Shown piece by piece: positions 34,285-42,335 of a stretch of DNA of 64,000 nt (positions within the stretch are counted from its first letter, which is position 1; every line of letters begins with the position of its first letter). Under the pieces are notes generated by a model, which worked only from the letters and a program-made list of their open reading frames with translations, did no database searches and was not told the DNA's origin. The position numbers and the translations under genes are program-made. The stretch is from Kribbella sp. CA-293567 (lineage in GTDB: Bacteria > Actinomycetota > Actinomycetes > Propionibacteriales > Kribbellaceae): positions 6,696,001 through 6,760,000 of the forward strand of contig NZ_CP114065.1 in the NCBI RefSeq assembly GCF_027627575.1. Direction: 5' to 3'.

Positions 34285-35324
34285 GAACCGCCCGAGCCCA
34301 GGTCTGGCGCGGGCACGGAACGGTCGAGATCGCCGAGGTGCCGTTGCCGACGCCAGGCTTCGGCGAGGTACTTGTCGCTGTCCGGCTGGCCACTGTGTGC
34401 GGCTCCGACCTGCACACCGTGCTCGGTCATCGAACATCCCCGTGCCCTGGTGTTCTCGGCCACGAGGCCGTCGGCGACGTCATAGCCGTGGGACCAGGTA
34501 CGCCGCAGTACCTGAACGGTTCACCAATCAGAACTGGCGACAGAATCGTGTGGGGCGTCACCGTCGCCTGCCGAAGCTGCGACCGCTGCCGAGCCGGGCG
34601 TACGGCGAAGTGCCGCAGCGTGCGGAAGGTCGGACACGAGCCATTCGATGGCACCTGGGCGCTGTCCGGCTCCTACGCCTCACACATCCTGCTAGCGGCC
34701 GGCGCTGCCGCAGTTAAACTTCCCCACGGCCTTGTTGATGCGGTCGCGGCGCCTGCAGCATGTGCCACCGCCACAGTGATGGCAGCAGCCGAAGCAGCAG
34801 GCCCGTTGACCGGACAGCGGGTTGTGGTGAGTGGCGCGGGCATGCTCGGACTCACCGCGGCTGCCCTGGCCTCGGAGGCGGACGCCGACGAGGTGATCAT
34901 CATTGATCCCGACACCGACCGCCGGCAGTCCGCGCTGGCCTTCGGTGCTACGCGGGTCGCCTCCCCTACCGATGCCGGCCTCGCCGAGATCGACGTCGCA
35001 TTCGAACTGTCGGGGGCAGCCACTGCGGTCGAGTGTTTGCTCGGAGCACTCGCCATCGGTGGCCGACTGGTACTGGCGGGCTCGGTCTCCCCCGGTCCGC
35101 GTGTTGCCTTCGATCCCGAACAGTTGGTACGCCGCTGGGCAACCGTCACCGGCGTACACAACTACGAACCGCGGCATCTGCAGCAGGCGATCGACTTTCT
35201 CCACCGCACCAGCGCCGTACGACCTTGGGCCTCACTGGTCGCTGACCCGCTGCCGCTCGAGGCGCTGAACGAACTACTCGTCGCCCGCGATGGCGGCCCG
35301 CCAAGGACTGCCGTCAAGCCTTGA
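34281..35324 (+). CDS. Zinc alcohol dehydrogenase of phosphonate catabolism (HpnZ/TIGR03366 type)
   Basis: The protein is 347 residues from a GTG at 34281 that overlaps the phnE stop; an ATG at 34260 is also in frame. MDR-type zinc motifs are present: catalytic Cys40 in TVCGSD and HE at 61-62. The structural zinc set lies in CRSCDRCRAGRTAKC. The Rossmann motif is GAGMLG. This clade is found next to phosphonate transporters and PhnX-like proteins. It probably oxidises or reduces the aldehyde released by the hydrolase. Its 3' end overlaps the convergent GntR gene by 11 bp. Confidence 0.83.
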   Translation: MRTARAQVWRGHGTVEIAEVPLPTPGFGEVLVAVRLATVCGSDLHTVLGHRTSPCPGVLGHEAVGDVIAVGPGTPQYLNGSPIRTGDRIVWGVTVACRSCDRCRAGRTAKCRSVRKVGHEPFDGTWALSGSYASHILLAAGAAAVKLPHGLVDAVAAPAACATATVMAAAEAAGPLTGQRVVVSGAGMLGLTAAALASEADADEVIIIDPDTDRRQSALAFGATRVASPTDAGLAEIDVAFELSGAATAVECLLGALAIGGRLVLAGSVSPGPRVAFDPEQLVRRWATVTGVHNYEPRHLQQAIDFLHRTSAVRPWASLVADPLPLEALNELLVARDGGPPRTAVKP

Positions 35325-36051
35325 AGGGCGGAGTACCTTCCCGGGCAGAACTCTCGATCACAACCCGGACCGTGTCCGCACGCATCCAGCGTTGAGTGAA
35401 GCAGAGCATTCGGCCCGAGTTGGCGTCGAAGTTGAGGCTCTCCACCAGCCACGCCCAGTCACCGGCCCGGCAACCGAGTTCCATCGCCACCGTGGCATCC
35501 ACCGCCTCCATACCGGCACGCGACCACGCCCGCGCCGGAACAGCACCCGCGATGTCGCGCAGGATGGTATCCAGCGACTCCACCAATCGAACCGCGACCG
35601 GCAGGTCGGCCACCACATCCGTCGGCACCCACTCCGCTCCCCAGGCCGCGGGCACATCGTTGGTGAAGGAACGCCTTCGCAGCAGATGCGCCGACGTACC
35701 GTGCGACCGATTCAGCAGGTCCGCGATCGGGTCCGGCAATGTCACTGGCTCGCAGGAGCGGACAACCGTCCGCGGCACAGCACCGGACTCCCGGATCGCC
35801 CGCGACCACGACGGCGGCAACTGCGGTGAGATGAGATAATCGATCCGCTCCGCCTTGAAAGTCCCGACTCCGTGCACCCGACGGATCAGCATCCGATGCT
35901 GCAAATCCAGCAAGGCAGCCCTCGCCGCAGCCCGCCCGACACCGAACCGCTCAGCAATCTCCATCTCGGTCTCGAGCCGCGACCCCGGCGGCAACCGCTC
36001 GATGTCCACAGCCAGCCGATCCGCGATCTCACGAAACTTGGCGTTCGGCAC
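35314..36051 (-). CDS. GntR family regulator with UTRA domain, second of the phosphonate locus
   Basis: The protein is 245 residues from the GTG at 36051; the frame stays open up to a GTG at 36126. The wHTH (RLETEMEIAERFGVGRAAAR, then ALLDLQHRMLIRRVHGVGTF) and a UTRA domain (LLRRRSFTNDVPAAWGAEWV) are clear. The shorter start is preferred because an inverted repeat, probably its operator, overlaps the longer version. It is convergent with the dehydrogenase gene and likely regulates the phn genes. Confidence 0.8.
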   Translation of the reverse strand: MPNAKFREIADRLAVDIERLPPGSRLETEMEIAERFGVGRAAARAALLDLQHRMLIRRVHGVGTFKAERIDYLISPQLPPSWSRAIRESGAVPRTVVRSCEPVTLPDPIADLLNRSHGTSAHLLRRRSFTNDVPAAWGAEWVPTDVVADLPVAVRLVESLDTILRDIAGAVPARAWSRAGMEAVDATVAMELGCRAGDWAWLVESLNFDANSGRMLCFTQRWMRADTVRVVIESSAREGTPPFKA

Positions 36052-36120
36052 CGGCCCATTTTCGCAGACCTCGACCGAACGCCCGATGAAACGAACAAGA
36101 CGTTCGCCTGAAGACTCACC

Positions 36121-36141
36121 GAACACCGGTACTTGGTGTTC
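36121..36141. promoter_or_regulatory. Inverted repeat upstream of the second GntR gene
   Basis: GAACACC and GGTGTTC are separated by 7 bp. The right side continues into TTCACCCGG, a string also present at the phnM/phnX divergent promoter. It is probably a GntR operator. Confidence 0.5.
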
Positions 36142-36305
36142 ACCCGGAGGCTGCCCGGACCAGGAATACCACGGGGGTTCGATCGATCCTCACAATCCAT
36201 CCAGAAGCCTACGAGCAGGGCGCGATCGTCGCTTGGCGTGATCGGCTCGCCAGCAATAGGTGCGCGACAGCAAGATCCGCTGCGGTCACCAACTGTCGTC
36301 TCACG

Positions 36306-36437
36306 GTGGGCCCGCATCCGGTCGCCGTTCAGCGACCGCTCGAGGAGGTGGCCGAGTTCGTTGCCGACGGCCACGAGCTGGCCCCGGGGGTGTTCGTTAT
36401 GGCGACGCCGGGTCATACGCCGGCACACTGCAGCTTG
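36306..36437 (+). pseudogene. Remnant of an MBL-fold metallo-hydrolase
   Basis: The frame reads PLEEVAEFVADGHELAPGVF followed by VMATPGHTPAHCSL. This is the metallo-beta-lactamase-fold segment that carries the third metal-binding His (PGHTPxH). The preceding HxHxDH region and the rest of the domain are absent, so only about 44 codons survive. Confidence 0.5.
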
Positions 36438-36540
36438 AAGAATCCGTTCAGAGATCGCTGCTTGTTGCCGGCCCGCTTTCCGGCAGAGGCTGAGGTCAGC
36501 AGGACCTCGTCAGATTGACTGTCCCACGAGAGGAACTGAC

Positions 36541-36804
36541 ATGCCGATGATCACGGTGCAGCTGTTCGCCGGCCGGAACGCCGAACAGAAGGTGGCGCTG
36601 GCCGAGCGGCTGACGGATGCCTTCCTAGAGACCTGCGGCCGCCCGGACCAGCCGCAGGAATCGGTCTGGGTAGTGATCGACGAGGTGGCGCGGGAGCACT
36701 GGGCCGTCGGTGGCCGACTCGGGGCGGCGACAGGCGATGAGTCGGTAGCAGAGAGCGCGATGAGAAATGAACACGCCCGACGTCGACTGCCGGCCGTAAC
36801 GTGA
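36541..36804 (+). CDS. 4-oxalocrotonate tautomerase family protein
   Basis: The protein is 87 residues beginning Met-Pro-Met-Ile-Thr-Val. Removal of Met would expose the catalytic N-terminal proline of the tautomerase superfamily. QLFAGRNAEQKVALAERLTD and ESVWVVIDEV are typical 4-OT family segments. GAGAGGAA lies before the ATG. The substrate is unknown. The gene is followed immediately by a strong hairpin. Confidence 0.8.
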   Translation: MPMITVQLFAGRNAEQKVALAERLTDAFLETCGRPDQPQESVWVVIDEVAREHWAVGGRLGAATGDESVAESAMRNEHARRRLPAVT

Positions 36805-36844
36805 ACATGTCCCGAGCCGGTGGTGAGCTGGCTCGGGACATGTT
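36804..36844. terminator. Terminator hairpin between tautomerase and protease genes
   Basis: AACATGTCCCGAGCC (36804-36818) is followed, after 11 bp, by its exact reverse complement (36830-36844). The 15-bp stem starts at the last base of the tautomerase stop and serves both convergent genes. Confidence 0.75.
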
Positions 36845-36899
36845 CGAGGGAGGGGTCAGGTTGGGGGTGGTGCAGCCTCCTTACGGATCATTTGAGGGG

Positions 36900-39791
36900 T
36901 TAGTACGGGAAGATGAACCAGTAGAAGGTGGCGGATGCCGAGGCGCCCGAGCTGTCGGTGACCTTGACTGCCGGGCGGTAGTTGGCGGCGACGGTCGGGG
37001 TTCCGCTGATCAGACCGGTGGACTGGTTGATGGACAGTCCGGCCGGCAGCCCGGTGGCGGTGAAGCGGTTCCCGCCGGTGCCGCCGGATGCCTTGAGTTG
37101 CAGGCTGACCGGACGGCCCTTGACCGAGGTCTGGACGTTGGGGTTGGTCAGCGAGAGGGTGGTCGATCCTCCGCTGGTGACGGTCAGCTTGTACGTCGTC
37201 TGCCGGGTCACCGTGTCGCGGGCGCCGTTCACGGTGACGGTGTAGTCGCCGGCCGGGGTGGTGGCCGACGTGGTGATCGTCAGCTGTGACGATCCGCCGA
37301 CGCTCACCTTGGCCGGACTGAAGGCCGCTGTCGCGCCGCTGGGCAGTCCGCTGGCCGAGAGAGTGACGTCGCCGGTCGGCTCGGGGCCGGTCTGGCCCAG
37401 CTGCTCGAGCAGTTCAGTCTTGTAGGTCGAGACCCGAGAGTAGACCGAGTACCAGTTGCAGGCGTTGTCCATCCAGGAGAAGACACCGACAATGGTGTTC
37501 CCGACCATGAACGGGCCGCCCGAGTCACCGGGGCAGGTTCCCATGCGGCCGTCGGAGAAGCCGGTGCAGAGCATCAGGTTCGGCTTGTAGGTGCCGGTGT
37601 ACCGCTCGTTGCAGCCGCTGTCGGGCGCGACCGGAATGGTTGCCTTACGCAACACGTCGCTGAAGGTGTTCTGCCCGGTCTTGCCCCAGCCGAGCACCAG
37701 GCCGTTGGTACCGACCGTTTCCTTGCTGGTGTCGGTCGCGATGGTCGGGTACACCATCCCGGCCGGTACCGGTACGTCACGATCCAGTTGGACGACCGCG
37801 ACGTCGTACCCGCCCTGGTAGTTGACGTGCTTGGGGTGGACCCAGGACGACTTGATCTCCGCGGTGAAGCCGGAGTCGGTGAGCTTGGTCGCGCCGTACA
37901 CGAACCACTTGCGACCCGGCTTCTCGACCAAGCAGTGGGCCGCGAGCAGGACGGTGCGCGGGCCCATCAGGCTGGCGCTGCAGGACTGCTGTCCCGGGAA
38001 CGACGAGCCTTCGCGCCGCATGGAGATCATGAACGGGTACTCCGCGACGGTGGTCGGCGTACCGCCGACGACCCCGGGACCGGAGCCCGGTCCGGCACTG
38101 CTCTCCTCCCGCATCGCGGTCTTCGACTCACCGGTGTTCGCCGGCGAGACGCTCGTGGCGGTCGCCCGCACGGTGGTGGTGATCGAGTTGCCGGCCGATA
38201 CCGTTCCGGAAGACGGGTCGGTGCTCAGCGAGAAGTCGTCGGGGACGTCGCCGTTGACGGTGAGCCCGACGCTCGTCGTACGGGTCACCGCGCCGGTGCC
38301 GGTGACGGTGACTGTTGCCCGGCTCGGGCTGGCCGAGGCCGCGGCGGTGAGGGTGAGCCGCGACGAGTTGCCGGCGGTGACCGATGCCGGGTCGAATGTT
38401 GCGGTGACGCCGGACGGTAGGCCGCTGGCGGACAGTTGCACGGTCTGTGCTGCGCCGCGGGTCACTGTGGTCGCGATGGTGGTGGTCACCGAGCTACCGG
38501 GGTCAACGCTGACCGCGGTGGGGTTGGCGGCCATCGAGAAGTCGTCACTGGCCGGTGGGCTGTTCGGCACATACAGGAGCTTGTTCGGGGAGCCCGACGG
38601 GATTCCCGACATCTTGCCGGTGCTGGCGTTGTCCATCACCCACTGGTGCAACTGGGCCGGCGTGCTGCTCGGCGCGTCGTGCAGCCGCAGGGCCATCGCC
38701 CCGGCGACGTGCGGCGCCGCCATCGACGTACCGCTCAGATTCCCGTACGCCGAGTCGCTGCCGCGGAAGGCCGAGCTGATCCCGGATCCGGGCGCCCACA
38801 GGTCCATGCAGCTGCCGGCGTTGGAGTCGCCGGCGCGAGTGTCGCTGCTGGTCGCGTTGGCAACCGTCAGGGCTTCGGTCATCTGACCGCCAGGGCCGTA
38901 ACTGCAGGCGTTGCCGCTGTTGTTGCCGGTGATCAGTGCCCATTGCACGCCGGCGGCGATCGATCCGCGGATCGCGTTCACCGCGATGTCCGGGTCGCCG
39001 GTGTACACGCTCAGGTTCGCCACGGCCGGCTTGACGGCGTTCTTCGCGAGCCACTCGGCGGCCTCGGCCACGACGATGTCCTCGCCTTGTCCGTCGCAGC
39101 CGAGGACCCGGACCGAGACCAGGTTCGCTTTCTTCGCCACGCCCCGGGTGCTGCCGGCGACGATGCCGGCCACGTGGGTGCCGTGGTTGTTGCAGTCGTT
39201 GCCACCGTTCGGGGTGGCGAACAGGTCGACGCCGAGCTTGGCCCGGCCTTCGAACTCCTGGTGGCTGTAGCGGATGCCGGTGTCGACGATGTACGCCGTC
39301 ACACCGGCGCCGTCGTTGGGATAGGTGTACTTGCTGTCCACTGGCCGGTCCCGCTGGTCGATGCGGTCCAGGCCCCAGTTCTGCGGGTTGTTCTGGGTGC
39401 CGCCCGGCCCGTTGGCGGTGCCGATCCGGGCCGTTCCACTCTGCCGGACCTCGGCGACATCGGGGTGGGCCGCGAGCCGGCGAGCCTGCTGCTCGGACAG
39501 ATCGCGGACCACGAAGCCGCGCATCGTCTTGGTGAAGACGGTGCCCAGCCGTCCGTCGTACCGACTGGCCATGGCACTGGCCGCCTTCTCGGTCGCTGTG
39601 GCCGACGCGACCGCTTGGCGGTTCGGTGCCAGCGTGACCAGGTAGGTCCCGGCGACCGGCTTCTCGGCGACGCTGACGACGTGGCCTTCGGGCTCTGGCG
39701 CGGCCGACCCGGCCGTTGCCGTCGCCGCGGTGACGGCGAACGCTGCCAGCGCCGCAACCATGAATGGTGCGGTTCTTCGTAACAGGCGCAT
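36900..39791 (-). CDS. Secreted dual protease: S8 subtilisin plus S1 trypsin in one chain
   Basis: The protein is 963 residues. Order: Sec signal (1-31), I9-like propeptide (to about 120), and an S8 subtilase of the proteinase K type with Asp170 (VDTG), His203 (HGTH) and Ser356 (GTSMAAP). Next come an Ig-like repeat (416-512) and the first half of a second repeat (518-550). A complete S1 trypsin-like domain follows (VVGG at 574, His619 in LLAAHC, Asp663 in YDVAVV, Ser757 in CPGDSGGP). Then the second half of the interrupted repeat (808-872) and a putative Ig domain (about 876-963). AGGAGG lies 7 bp before the ATG. Both active sites look intact. Confidence 0.92.
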   Translation of the reverse strand: MRLLRRTAPFMVAALAAFAVTAATATAGSAAPEPEGHVVSVAEKPVAGTYLVTLAPNRQAVASATATEKAASAMASRYDGRLGTVFTKTMRGFVVRDLSEQQARRLAAHPDVAEVRQSGTARIGTANGPGGTQNNPQNWGLDRIDQRDRPVDSKYTYPNDGAGVTAYIVDTGIRYSHQEFEGRAKLGVDLFATPNGGNDCNNHGTHVAGIVAGSTRGVAKKANLVSVRVLGCDGQGEDIVVAEAAEWLAKNAVKPAVANLSVYTGDPDIAVNAIRGSIAAGVQWALITGNNSGNACSYGPGGQMTEALTVANATSSDTRAGDSNAGSCMDLWAPGSGISSAFRGSDSAYGNLSGTSMAAPHVAGAMALRLHDAPSSTPAQLHQWVMDNASTGKMSGIPSGSPNKLLYVPNSPPASDDFSMAANPTAVSVDPGSSVTTTIATTVTRGAAQTVQLSASGLPSGVTATFDPASVTAGNSSRLTLTAAASASPSRATVTVTGTGAVTRTTSVGLTVNGDVPDDFSLSTDPSSGTVSAGNSITTTVRATATSVSPANTGESKTAMREESSAGPGSGPGVVGGTPTTVAEYPFMISMRREGSSFPGQQSCSASLMGPRTVLLAAHCLVEKPGRKWFVYGATKLTDSGFTAEIKSSWVHPKHVNYQGGYDVAVVQLDRDVPVPAGMVYPTIATDTSKETVGTNGLVLGWGKTGQNTFSDVLRKATIPVAPDSGCNERYTGTYKPNLMLCTGFSDGRMGTCPGDSGGPFMVGNTIVGVFSWMDNACNWYSVYSRVSTYKTELLEQLGQTGPEPTGDVTLSASGLPSGATAAFSPAKVSVGGSSQLTITTSATTPAGDYTVTVNGARDTVTRQTTYKLTVTSGGSTTLSLTNPNVQTSVKGRPVSLQLKASGGTGGNRFTATGLPAGLSINQSTGLISGTPTVAANYRPAVKVTDSSGASASATFYWFIFPY

Positions 39792-39994
39792 GCGTGCTAC
39801 CTCCTAGGGGCGGGCAGGGCCCCGGCCTTCGCCGGCGCCCAGGGAACAGCAGGAAGGTAGCGACGCCAGTCCACTGGGTGACGGGAATTGCCCGGTTCCC
39901 CATCGAATGCCTCGGCGGCCGCGTTCGCGCAGGTCAGCGGGGGTTTCTGTTCACAGTTTTACCTGGTATTGGCGCCAGTGTTGACGGCGCGACG

Positions 39995-40915
39995 TCACCA
40001 CATCCAGCGGACGCCGACCGTTCCCGCCTGCACTTGCGGGACGACCAGGGAGGTTGTGCCCGAGCCGCCGAGCCACAGGTCCTCGATGTGCCGGTCGTTG
40101 TCGTCGGCGCCGGATCGATCGTAGCGGCGTACCCAGGCGGGTTGCCGGCCGACGAACCTGAGTTGCAGGGTGTAGAGCGCGCCCGGCCGGGTGAACCGCC
40201 GGTAGAAGTTGTCCATCGGTTCACTGACCGGCAACCGTAGTTCGTACTCGACGACGGCACGCTCGCCGGCCATCAGCGGCCGGTCGAAGAGGAACTCGGC
40301 GACGAACTGGCGGGAGGCCAGGTCGCAACGGACCCTGCCGCGGCGCGCGAACGCCACCCCGACCAGCTCCGGCACCAGGTTCTTCGGGTCGTCGACGATC
40401 TCGTGGTAGACCATGCACCGGTCGACCCGATCGGTCAGCGCCTCGGCGACCAGCCGGACGCGTTGCCGCCGTACGTCGCTGTCCTCGTCCACGACCAGCA
40501 GATCGCTGATGCTCAGGAAGGCGAGCTGCCCGTCGGGCGGTGCATGCATGGCCGCGAGCAGCGACTCGGACGACGGCCACAACTTCCACCGGTCCACCGC
40601 ACCCGCTGGGTGCCCGACCCAGCGGCCTCTTGGCCGGCGGGCACCGAGCAGGGAGAGTAGCGCTGACGAGGGCAAGCCGAGAATCTCCTCCAAGCTGGCC
40701 ACGGCCTTCAGGGACTCATTGCGCTCGGGGCGCCTACGACCGTTGCGCCAGTACGACAACGCCGTCCGGCTCACCGAGACGCCGTCGGCCGCCAGCCGCT
40801 CGCACAACGCCTCCAGCGACAGGCCGGACGCCGCGATCGCCGAGTCGAGCGCGGCCTCGAACGGCCCGGTCCGCAACAGCCGTGCCAACTCCCGGTTACT
40901 TCGCGTCACCGTCAT
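39995..40915 (-). CDS. Helix-turn-helix regulator-like protein of actinobacterial type
   Basis: The protein is 306 residues. The first 95 residues form an XRE-like helix-turn-helix (LCERLAADGVSVSRTALSYW, then RNGRRRPERNESLKAVASLE). The rest is an unrecognised mostly beta domain (VVEYELRLPVSEPMDNFYRR). No membrane segment is seen. It stands alone between the protease gene and a tautomerase-like gene, so its targets are unknown. Confidence 0.65.
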   Translation of the reverse strand: MTVTRSNRELARLLRTGPFEAALDSAIAASGLSLEALCERLAADGVSVSRTALSYWRNGRRRPERNESLKAVASLEEILGLPSSALLSLLGARRPRGRWVGHPAGAVDRWKLWPSSESLLAAMHAPPDGQLAFLSISDLLVVDEDSDVRRQRVRLVAEALTDRVDRCMVYHEIVDDPKNLVPELVGVAFARRGRVRCDLASRQFVAEFLFDRPLMAGERAVVEYELRLPVSEPMDNFYRRFTRPGALYTLQLRFVGRQPAWVRRYDRSGADDNDRHIEDLWLGGSGTTSLVVPQVQAGTVGVRWMW

Positions 40916-41019
40916 GCGCCCATAGTCACGCCATAGCCCGGCTACGTCCAGTCATCGGCCGTCAGTTGACAGGCTGCGCGCAAGGACCAAGCCCGGTTGC
41001 TTGCTGATGGCAACGACCG

Positions 41020-41397
41020 TCAGTGTGGTTCGGTGGCACCGGGGCGCATGACTCGCTTGACGTAGGTCGCCAGGTCACGGACCTCGACCGTGAGTTGCGT
41101 GTTCGACCCTGCCGCAGGATCGAGATACTCGCCCAGCGTCGCAAGGGTCAAGTCGCCGAGACGCGACTTGGTGTCCTGGTCACGGCCAGGCAGGATCGCC
41201 AGCTCCACATGAATCATCGCCTCGCCGTCGCCGCCGTCAGCGATGACACCTTCGTCGATCGGACGGAAGCGAGTCTTGAATCCTGGGATCGCGCTGTCGA
41301 TCAGTTCCGCGGCAGCGCGGTGCAGCGCCAAGGCGAAGGCGCGTCGATCGAACGCGCCGGACAAGGACTCCGAGTACTCCACGGTGATGTGCGGCAT
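41020..41397 (-). CDS. 5-carboxymethyl-2-hydroxymuconate isomerase-like (CHMI) protein
   Basis: The protein is 125 residues, starting Met-Pro-His-Ile-Thr-Val-Glu-Tyr. This is the CHMI family opening with the catalytic N-terminal proline after Met removal. The C-terminal part LGDLTLATLGEYLDP is also typical. ATG 41397 is preferred over 41406 because it puts proline second. The family isomerises homoprotocatechuate ring-cleavage products. No other genes of that pathway are nearby, so the substrate is open. Confidence 0.8.
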   Translation of the reverse strand: MPHITVEYSESLSGAFDRRAFALALHRAAAELIDSAIPGFKTRFRPIDEGVIADGGDGEAMIHVELAILPGRDQDTKSRLGDLTLATLGEYLDPAAGSNTQLTVEVRDLATYVKRVMRPGATEPH

Positions 41398-41467
41398 GCC
41401 ACTCATTATCGGGACGTGCAGCCGGACTCCCCGTCGTCGGGAGCCCGGCTGATCACAGCGGGGAGGA

Positions 41468-41782
41468 TTAGGGCTGGGCGACGGGGAAGAGCGCAGCCAA
41501 CCCGTGGACCGACTCGACGCCGTAGTTGACGCCACCCACTGGCACCTTGCCCTCAGTTGCAGCGAGGACCTCGGCCACCACCGACGGTCCCAGTCCTCCG
41601 CACAGCTCGATGGTCTGTGCGCCGGCGGCCACCAGTTCCTTGGCAACTCCCGCTGCCAGAGCAGGGTCCGGAACCGGCACGATGGTGGTGGTCAGACCTC
41701 CGACGCTGATGACGGCCCGGTCACGGACAGGGTCCTCCTCGCCGAGGCCCAGGTAGATGAAGGCCCAGTTGCTGAACGACAT
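41468..41782 (-). CDS. DUF6506 family protein
   Basis: The protein is 104 residues: WAFIYLGLGEEDPVRDRAVI, VPDPALAAGVAKELVAAGAQ, TIELCGGLGP and VPVGGVNYGVESV. These match DUF6506, a small actinobacterial family of unknown function often paired with a MarR regulator. Here the divergent MarR gene is broken. Its promoter carries two CTTGATGCCAAG boxes. Confidence 0.75.
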   Translation of the reverse strand: MSFSNWAFIYLGLGEEDPVRDRAVISVGGLTTTIVPVPDPALAAGVAKELVAAGAQTIELCGGLGPSVVAEVLAATEGKVPVGGVNYGVESVHGLAALFPVAQP

Positions 41783-41806
41783 GCGATCTCTCCTCACTGA
41801 CGGATA

Positions 41807-41839
41807 GCTTGATGCCAAGCTAACTTGCTTGATGCCAAG
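41807..41839. promoter_or_regulatory. Paired MarR-type boxes in the DUF6506 promoter
   Basis: GCTTGATGCCAAG occurs at 41807-41819 and again at 41827-41839, 20 bp apart, on the same helical face. Each box contains the half-palindrome CTTG-N4-CAAG, a common MarR operator shape. The sites lie between the DUF6506 gene and the MarR pseudogene. Confidence 0.65.
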
Positions 41840-41853
41840 GTAAACTGTGAAGA

Positions 41854-42178
41854 GTGCAGAAAGATTCCGTGGACCGGATGGTCGAAGCATGGGCAGGCAC
41901 CCAACCCGATCTGGATGTCGGCGTTCTGGAGGTAGTCGGACTGATTCGCCGGACTCCTGACGCCGAGGACGGGCAAGCGATCCGTGTCCACTGGCGTCCG
42001 CCGCCGCAGCCTGGCGAAACGGTCGCTGACGAAGGTTCTTGCCGTTGACGAAGAGTTCCTCTCCCCGTTGACCACTGGGCAACGTCGTCAGATTGCCGTG
42101 CTGCTACGTCAGCTCTTGACCCGCACCGAGGATCGCACTCGACAGCCAAGCCGGGCTTCTCGACTGTGCTCGTCCTGA
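41854..42178 (+). pseudogene. MarR family regulator with its DNA-binding core deleted
   Basis: The start reads VQKDSVDRMVEAWAGTQPDL, then DVGVLEVVGLIRR, which is the first helix of MarR proteins. In another frame from about 42010 follows AKRSLTKVLAVDEEFLSPLT and TGQRRQIAVLLRQLLTRTED, the typical C-terminal dimerisation helices. About 60-70 residues with the winged helix are missing between them. The gene cannot make a functional repressor. Confidence 0.65.
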
Positions 42179-42335
42179 CATGCCGCCGTTCGTCAAGTTC
42201 GTTCTGCGGCTGCTTCCGGCGGCGCCTGGCATTGCGGTGGCTGCGCGGAAATATTTGTCTGTCTACTTCACGACGATGTCGATTTCTGGACGCCACTTTC
42301 GCCTATGGTGGGCGGCCCGGCGTAGGGAGGTAGCT

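Noticed and set aside
38436..39782. 448-codon frame antisense to the dual protease
   Set aside because: Shadow of the subtilisin coding frame; no recognisable domain and no start signal.
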